Assembly (NCBI RefSeq): GCF_036663835.1
Contig: NZ_JAXOJT010000001.1
Location: forward strand, 1,364,001 to 1,428,000
Origin: Sphingomonas sp. LT1P40
GTDB taxonomy: Bacteria > Pseudomonadota > Alphaproteobacteria > Sphingomonadales > Sphingomonadaceae
Length of the DNA stretch: 64,000 bases
Direction: 5' to 3'
Shown here: one piece after another, positions 60,701-64,000 of the stretch
How the letters are laid out: each line of letters opens with the position of its first letter
Numbering within the stretch: the stretch's first letter is position 1
Translations under genes and position numbers: made by a program
Notes under the pieces: model-generated
Database searches by the model: none
Told to the model about the DNA's origin: nothing
What the model saw: the letters and a program-made list of their open reading frames with translations, nothing else

Positions 60701-60754
60701 CACCGGATGCGCCAGACTGCAAGCGGTGACGAATAGCGCAGCTTTGAATTTCAT
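57719..60754 (-). CDS. TonB-dependent outer-membrane receptor
   Basis: A 1011-residue receptor. A signal peptide (ALFVTACSLAHPVFA) is followed by a TonB-box-like acidic stretch (EEPESREVLVTGSRI), the plug domain (residues about 55-175, NLRGQGSAATLVLLNGRRVA, VEILKDGASAIYGTDAIGGV) and a beta-barrel ending in FTFAVEAKF with the terminal Phe. This long NGRRV-plug type in sphingomonads usually serves oligosaccharide or peptide uptake; no transport partner gene is adjacent, so the ligand is unknown. Confidence 0.94.
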   Translation of the reverse strand: MKFKAALFVTACSLAHPVFAQDAPAPTTAQVAEEEPESREVLVTGSRIKQDPTRSALPLQIITNEDFSREGINSPEQLISFLSTNGNGADNLSSNGDVTSGAQRGTNGLSAANLRGQGSAATLVLLNGRRVAAHGLTGSAVDVNQIPFAAIERVEILKDGASAIYGTDAIGGVINFITKTNFQGLALNGFTDITEEGDAPVYRLSATAGYGDLQEQGFNVMAAVSKSWSGVLYGRDRDFVNGNQPNRGLSIDTRGTPIATAFPINPTAAGIGITQGGTLLGSAASTAAGGGFYLPGLVFPGTAVRADGGINVLDLPGGGGCDTFDGGMAYDEVLWAVPGARFACAYDTGRAAVLQQPIDTLTYYGRGTVRLGDHQIFAEVTGSKANSAKRFSENQYTSNNTSLPIAYPLNGLTAATYNSVYDQIAAVFPAIGAPGDRTVDAVGNYGKPITFRYRCIDCGRRDYTTEATTFRAAFGAEGPIGAGFDYRIGGSYAKSEASSVLGGGYHYLGVYNSTSATSSGSTSGIPGAVIGNADSRAPTAPGASAPGIVGLFNSGILNPFSLNQTPAALAALDAISARGVALYGGKYEVKQVDASVSGPLFAIWGGDVQMAAGVDYRRETYSFNGSPAAALGQPAIFNAAFDNANSLTPRNRDVKAAYAEILIPLHEMFEITAAARIDDYTGFGTTTNPKVAAKFMPFDWLMFRGSYNTGFRVPTFNQIFNGVTISPNPGNSRFDPTTCAGGVVSSTIPGCAAITPETATGGNLNLGPETSEQYSVGVVLRPAARFSASFDFWNIAVDNTIGSLTIDQLLFNQSLFPERVIRTGGVITGLDLRADNIGSRRTQGLEVSLRGGTELAGGVFTAGLDGTRLLKKRERFIESSPYGPSLIGRFTYAGDLGLKWKHNAFITWANEDMTLSLSQIYRDGYKNNALPASATRPDYNPLVNSYTLYNFAVTARVQKGFTATFGVRNILNTDPPFAITYDSNTGAGSSWEPRVADPRGRSFTFAVEAKF

Positions 60755-61084
60755 TGAGACCCCCATGTAGTTTCCGGCGCGCGTTTATCGCGTCACTGCC
60801 CCCGGAAAACGAGCAAACTAATCATGCATCACGCTTGTTAGCAAACGCAAAAAAATGATGAATCCCATAAATCAGGGTTATGGGCACCAGCATAAGAAAT
60901 TAATCGCGTCGATGGTGTAACAGTCGCCACCTCGATCCTTATCGCGCCCCGATGAATCGCCGCGACTCGTGGAGTCAGGCCGGTTAGCACTAAATTAACC
61001 TTTTGCCTTCAGACCTGTTTAGGTTAATGAATCAGTCGTGTTTCGGATCACAGGGGTTCCGAACCGGCACAGGGGAAACAGCCG
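60755..61084. other. divergent intergenic region between TonB receptor and ctrA
   Basis: A 330-bp region, AT-richer than its surroundings near 60800-60900 (likely receptor promoter side). The ctrA side holds four GANTC sites (60954, 60964, 60972, 61029) and a CtrA box at 60984. No coding frame is convincing. Confidence 0.7.
60984..60999 (+). promoter_or_regulatory. CtrA-binding box upstream of ctrA
   Basis: TTAG-N7-TTAAC (TTAG 60984-60987, TTAAC 60995-60999) matches the CtrA consensus TTAA-N7-TTAA with one change, about 85 bp before the ctrA start. It suggests autoregulation, as in Caulobacter. Confidence 0.65.
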
Positions 61085-61792
61085 ATGCGCGTGCTGCTGA
61101 TCGAAGACGAGCCAACGACTGCCAAGGCGATCGAGCTGATGCTCACGACCGAGGGGTTCAACGTCTACACGACCGATCTGGGCGAGGAAGGCCTCGATCT
61201 GGCGAAGCTCTATGATTACGACATCATCCTGCTCGACCTCAACCTGCCCGACATGCATGGTTACGACGTGCTGAAAAAGGTGCGCGTCGCCCGGGTACAG
61301 ACCCCGGTCCTGATCCTGTCCGGCATCAACGAAATGGACAGCAAGGTGCGCTCATTCGGCTTCGGTGCCGACGATTACGTGACCAAGCCGTTCCACCGCG
61401 AAGAACTCGTCGCCCGCATCCACGCCGTGGTGCGCCGCAGCAAGGGGCACAGCCAGTCGGTCATCCGCACCGGCAAACTCGCCGTCAACCTGGACGCCAA
61501 GACCGTCGAAGTCGAAGGGTCGCGCGTCCACCTGACCGGCAAGGAATATGCGATGCTTGAGCTGCTCTCGCTGCGCAAGGGCACCACGCTGACCAAGGAA
61601 ATGTTCCTCAACCACCTCTATGGCGGCATGGACGAACCCGAACTCAAGATCATCGACGTCTTCATCTGCAAGCTGCGCAAGAAATTGAGCGGCGCATGCG
61701 ACGGCGAAAACTATATCGAAACCGTCTGGGGCCGCGGCTATGTGCTGCGCGAGCCCGACGAAGTGGCGGCACCGATCGCCGAAGTCGCCTGA
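61085..61792 (+). CDS. ctrA: cell-cycle response regulator CtrA
   Basis: A 235-residue OmpR-family regulator. The receiver domain has the phosphorylated Asp51 in [11 protein letters not shown] and the Lys in YVTKPFH. The DNA-binding domain segment [20 protein letters not shown] and [10 protein letters not shown] is the near-invariant CtrA signature. In alphaproteobacteria CtrA controls cell-cycle, division or motility genes. The C-terminus ([10 protein letters not shown]) lacks the AA degradation tag end of the Caulobacter protein but still ends in small residues. Confidence 0.97.
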   Translation: MRVLLIEDEPTTAKAIELMLTTEGFNVYTTDLGEEGLDLAKLYDYDIILLDLNLPDMHGYDVLKKVRVARVQTPVLILSGINEMDSKVRSFGFGADDYVTKPFHREELVARIHAVVRRSKGHSQSVIRTGKLAVNLDAKTVEVEGSRVHLTGKEYAMLELLSLRKGTTLTKEMFLNHLYGGMDEPELKIIDVFICKLRKKLSGACDGENYIETVWGRGYVLREPDEVAAPIAEVA

Positions 61793-61818
61793 TTTAAGAG
61801 AACACACGCGGGGGCGTG

Positions 61819-61857
61819 ATGGCCGCGGGTCGGAAACGACCTGCGGCCATTTCTTTT
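61819..61857 (+). terminator. intrinsic terminator after ctrA (hairpin copy 1)
   Basis: A 14-bp stem, ATGGCCGCGGGTCG (61819-61832) with CGACCTGCGGCCAT (61837-61850), a GAAA loop and one G-U pair, followed by TTCTTTT. A closely similar sequence recurs at 62533-62560. Confidence 0.88.
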
Positions 61858-61878
61858 GTGTGGCGCTGACCGCCTAGA

Positions 61879-62283
61879 TCAGGACCGCGTCGTCCGCCGT
61901 GTCATTTCCCGATGGGCCGCGCCGACCAGAAACGCACTGCGTGACAAATTGCGCCGCTTTGCCGCAGCATCGATCGCCGCCAGCGTCGCGGCATCAACGG
62001 TGAAGTTCACCCGAACCGTCCGCCCGCCCGCCCGAACGAACGGCACGGCCATCAGCATCGCCTCACGATCGTCCTCGGACAGGCCCGCGCGAACGACGGT
62101 CATATCGCTTGAAGGAAACTGATCCAGCGCCTCCCCATCCAGAAACAGGTCGATCGCCTCGATCGCATTGCGCTCCAGCTCCGCCAGATCCTCACCCGCC
62201 GAAAAACAGCCCGGAAGATCGGGAAAAGAAATGCCGTAACTGCTGTCCTCGTCCTTGTGAACGATACCGATATAATGGGTCAT
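61879..62283 (-). CDS. hicB: HicB-family antitoxin
   Basis: A 134-residue antitoxin. The N-terminal degenerate RNase H-like HicB fold (YGISFPDLPGCFSAGEDLAE) is followed by a C-terminal ribbon-helix-helix DNA-binding part (RVNFTVDAATLAAIDAAAKR, SRSAFLVGAAHREM). The start at 62283 follows GGAAGATCGA. hicA lies 11 bp upstream. It is convergent with ctrA. Confidence 0.93.
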   Translation of the reverse strand: MTHYIGIVHKDEDSSYGISFPDLPGCFSAGEDLAELERNAIEAIDLFLDGEALDQFPSSDMTVVRAGLSEDDREAMLMAVPFVRAGGRTVRVNFTVDAATLAAIDAAAKRRNLSRSAFLVGAAHREMTRRTTRS

Positions 62284-62294
62284 TCGATCTTCCT

Positions 62295-62477
62295 TCAAAT
62301 CCATCCCGCCAGTTTCGCGATGCTTCGCGCGGTGCCGATCGGCAGATTTTTCTTTGGGTGCGGGACAATGATCGTGACGACGCCTTTGCGGAATTTGTGA
62401 TGTGATCCTCTGGTACCGACCAGCTCATACCCCTCCTCCCGCAGGCGTTTGACGATATTCCTGCTGTCCAGCTCCAT
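62295..62477 (-). CDS. hicA: HicA-family mRNA interferase toxin
   Basis: A 60-residue double-stranded-RNA-binding-fold toxin: MELDSRNIVKRLREEGYELV, catalytic-His motif RGSHHKFRKG and PHPKKNLPIGTARSIAKLAG. HicA cleaves mRNA; HicB neutralises it. The ATG 62475-62477 has no Shine-Dalgarno, and the predicted -10 ends only seven bases away, suggesting a leaderless message. Confidence 0.92.
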   Translation of the reverse strand: MELDSRNIVKRLREEGYELVGTRGSHHKFRKGVVTIIVPHPKKNLPIGTARSIAKLAGWI

Positions 62478-62512
62478 GCGTATGATGATACGCACTATTT
62501 GCGTGATATCAA
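62478..62512 (-). promoter_or_regulatory. hicAB promoter with overlapping operator dyads
   Basis: Minus strand -35 TTGATA (62507-62512) and -10 TATCAT (62485-62490) are 16 bp apart. The -10 is inside an inverted repeat GCGTAT-N4-ATACGC (62478-62493), and CGCA...TGCG (62491-62503) forms a second dyad. HicB autorepression through such dyads is known in other hicAB loci. Confidence 0.6.
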
Positions 62513-62532
62513 GGTGCGGGTAGCATAATGCG

Positions 62533-62560
62533 CGCGGGTCGATGGAAACGACCTGCGGCT
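62533..62560. repeat. ctrA-terminator-like hairpin, copy 2
   Basis: CGCGGGTCG...GGAAACGACCTGCGGC repeats the loop-and-stem sequence of the terminator at 61819-61850 with a 3-base insertion, and the following bases (TATCCTTTGG versus CATTTCTTTTG) are also related. Both copies read in the same direction and they bracket hicAB. Confidence 0.75.
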
Positions 62561-62570
62561 ATCCTTTGGC

Positions 62571-62615
62571 CCTTTCCCGCGTTCGCGGGAGAGGTGGTGA
62601 GGGTCTTCTTCTTTT
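62571..62615. repeat. GGGAGAGG hairpin plus 20-bp dispersed sequence
   Basis: A CCCGCG/CGCGGG hairpin (62571-62594) is followed by GGTGAGGGTCTTCTTCTTTT (62596-62615), identical to 10872-10891, which also follows a GGGAGAGG hairpin. Likely a mobile or copied terminator module. Confidence 0.7.
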
Positions 62616-62732
62616 AGACCGGGTGTGTTGGTTCAAACCACCCACATGCAGGCGATGACGATGCACGCGACAACGGAAGAGGCACTTCTCCAGAACAAAA
62701 ATCTACTTTAGGCCAATCAGCGGAGGACATGA

Positions 62733-63515
62733 ATGGCGACACTAACCGACCCCGCGCGTGAACTTGCCGACCTAGCCGAGAGGATCAAAGCGACCAGCAA
62801 GAAGCGCGGCGATGCCTATCTGGCTGAGATGTTCGATGTGGATACGCACGACGCCAACTTTGCCCGCATCATCACTTGTATCCTTGAGAGGACGGAGTTG
62901 GTGGAGAGCATCGTGGAAAAATCCACGATGGATAGCGATCATCAAGAAACTGTGCTGGCCGAACTCGTGCGCTTCCGACAGTTTTTCACACCGGCTCAGC
63001 TTGCAAACCATTGGCTCCAGGGATCACAAGGTGAGTTCACCGGCTGCATTCGAGCGCTGCAATTGCTCTCACCTATGGTCCGAAACCATACGAGCTACCC
63101 GCGACTAAGCGCTGCCGAGGTTTCGGAGTTTATCGGACTGATCGACGCCTATCTTGGTGAAATTCGAGAAAACCAAGATTTGCCTAACCTTGTGCGCCAA
63201 TCAATTAGCGATGGCATGTACGCATTCCGCTTTCAGTTACAAGAAATCGGTTGGCTCGGCTCAGGTTATGCCTTGGCGGCGTTTCGCCAAATCATGATGT
63301 CCTGCGAACTGATTCAGCGGGATATTCAGGGACAGCACAACCCTGACGCCGAGGCTGCACTGCGAGGCCTCGCTACGATTCTCAAGCAGTTCAAGGCGAA
63401 GGTTGACGAAGCGACTGGATGGACCGACACGGGGCAAAGCGTGTTCAGCGCCTATCAGCTCACTACCACGCTCGCTACGCCTTTATTGATTGGGCAGGCT
63501 CTCATATCGCGGTAG
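62733..63515 (+). CDS. unrecognised 260-residue protein, probably accessory
   Basis: A soluble, helix-rich protein without signal peptide: MATLTDPARELADLAERIKA, YLAEMFDVDTHDANFARIIT, FTPAQLANHWLQGSQGEFTG and TLATPLLIGQALISR. GCGGAGGAC precedes the ATG. Its base composition is lower in GC than the window average and codon choice is less biased (many T/A third positions), suggesting acquisition. An 11-bp direct repeat brackets it. No family recognised. Confidence 0.75.
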   Translation: MATLTDPARELADLAERIKATSKKRGDAYLAEMFDVDTHDANFARIITCILERTELVESIVEKSTMDSDHQETVLAELVRFRQFFTPAQLANHWLQGSQGEFTGCIRALQLLSPMVRNHTSYPRLSAAEVSEFIGLIDAYLGEIRENQDLPNLVRQSISDGMYAFRFQLQEIGWLGSGYALAAFRQIMMSCELIQRDIQGQHNPDAEAALRGLATILKQFKAKVDEATGWTDTGQSVFSAYQLTTTLATPLLIGQALISR

Positions 63516-63578
63516 CATAATCGCTCGCAGAGGATGCTGGTGCGTAGCAGCGCCTCGCCGTCAGCGCGAGGCTCAACC

Positions 63579-63858
63579 CCTTCCAATGTTGGATTTCATC
63601 TGATCTACCCTGATCGATGAAGCACCGGACACCCCCGACCGAGCACCCCTCACCCGGCCATCGTCGCGTCAGCGTCGCGCCTCAGTCGCATCGCAGTCAC
63701 TCACCCGTCGCGTCCTCGTCGCCCGTTCGTCGCACCGGTGTCGCCCAACTGTCGCCCACATGTCGCATCGGCGTCGAAAACCCGTCGCAACCCTGTCGCG
63801 ACGCGGTCGCTTCCGCCTGCAAACCCCGTCAATGTGTCAAGCAGCCGTCAATCGTCGC
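63579..63858. repeat. 11-bp-periodic GTCGC array element, copy 2 (14 units)
   Basis: The 42-bp head is 63579-63620. From 63663 to 63806, fourteen consecutive units start exactly every 11 bp: twelve GTCGC, one GTCAC (63696) and one GTCGA (63773), each followed by six unrelated bases. CTGCA (63817) and GTCAA (63828) keep phase, then GTCAA at 63836 and 63847 and a last GTCGC at 63854. It lies between convergent genes. An 11-bp unit cannot be a coding repeat. Confidence 0.9.
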
Positions 63859-63865
63859 CCCAGCC

Positions 63866-64000
63866 CTACCGCCCCGCCTCCACCTTCACCGCCGCTTGCC
63901 CGCGCCGGTACACCCGCTCGCCGCCAACCCATGTCTCGATCACCACCGTCCCGCGCAACTCGGTTGGCGACACCAGCAACGGGTCGCGGTCCACTACCAC
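63866..64000 (-). CDS. amidohydrolase, C-terminal end (partial)
   Basis: Forty-four codons to TAG 63866-63868: VVVDRDPLLVSPTELRGTVV then ETWVGGERVY. This is the closing beta-strand and urease-like subdomain of amidohydrolase family 3 (YtcJ-like) enzymes, where D-x-D-P-L and T-W-V-G-G are typical. The rest lies beyond the window. Confidence 0.75.
   Translation of the reverse strand: MVVDRDPLLVSPTELRGTVVIETWVGGERVYRRGQAAVKVEAGR

Noticed and set aside
58757..60736. 659-codon open frame opposite the TonB-dependent receptor
   Set aside because: Antisense composition artefact; no start signal or recognisable motif, while the receptor frame is complete.
63663..63851. CRISPR array
   Set aside because: The conserved unit is only 5 bp with 6-bp spacers; CRISPR repeats are 23 bp or more with spacers near 30 bp, and no cas gene is present.
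63663..63851. Coding repeat protein
   Set aside because: An 11-bp period shifts frame every unit, so no periodic peptide results and stops occur.

Overview
The window reads as a high-GC alphaproteobacterial chromosome, most likely Sphingomonadales (Sphingomonas or a close relative). The grounds are a typical CtrA, a large sphingomonad-style TonB-dependent receptor, a DOPA-type extradiol dioxygenase/WrbA/pirin group, very frequent 4-bp start/stop overlaps and an Arg-Gly-rich N-terminal extension on ribosomal protein S5. All taxonomy here is inference from family recognition; no search was run.

Layout. 1-6.1 kb: divergent partial gene, rluD, rpoH, mtgA, a small membrane protein, ybaB-dnaX, a membrane protein and the SRP RNA (ffs). 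6.1-10.1 kb: a parDE-like toxin/antitoxin pair whose toxin frame has no standard start codon, then a tight minus-strand operon of two cysteine desulfurases, a 2Fe-2S ferredoxin and a class A beta-lactamase. 10.1-19.7 kb: hydrolase, lipocalin, GFA protein, a TPR-like protein, a frameshifted gene, ferredoxin-NADP reductase (fpr), a GNAT-nitrilase fusion followed by a second 3' fragment of fpr, and an SRPBCC/ADH/SDR operon. 20-23.2 kb: PLP dehydratase, ornithine decarboxylase-type enzyme and a GNAT protein. 23.2-41 kb: the str-S10-spc ribosomal super-cluster on the minus strand (rpsL, rpsG, fusA, tuf, one unrelated gene, rpsJ through rplO, secY, adk). 41-49 kb: membrane protein, bactofilin, then an operon running from pyruvate dehydrogenase E2 through small membrane genes and a thioesterase to E3, a MAPEG protein and an amidohydrolase. 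49-60.8 kb: universal stress protein, M28 peptidase, RcnB-like protein, fRMsr-type GAF protein, ArfB, RluA-family enzyme, a dioxygenase/WrbA/pirin set with a divergent LysR regulator, and a TonB-dependent receptor. 61-64 kb: ctrA with a CtrA box and clustered GANTC sites, a hicAB pair bracketed by two copies of the ctrA terminator hairpin, an unrecognised gene bracketed by an 11-bp direct repeat, and the end of an amidohydrolase.

The most unusual structure is a non-coding element present twice (19751-19977 and 63579-63858). It has a 42-bp head that is nearly identical in both copies, then an array in which the 5-mer GTCGC recurs every 11 bp with six unrelated bases between, then a cluster of GTCAA boxes. 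In both places it lies between convergent genes. The longer copy has 14 consecutive in-phase units. It is not a CRISPR, a coding repeat or a simple tandem repeat, and I do not recognise it as a described element.

Several other repeat families are visible: a near-perfect palindrome shared by the ybaB and fusA 3' ends, a 126-bp palindrome at 52.5 kb, and a 20-bp identity after two hairpins at 10.8 and 62.6 kb. Accessory insertion is most evident just downstream of ctrA and around fpr; the ribosomal block looks vertically inherited apart from one interposed gene.
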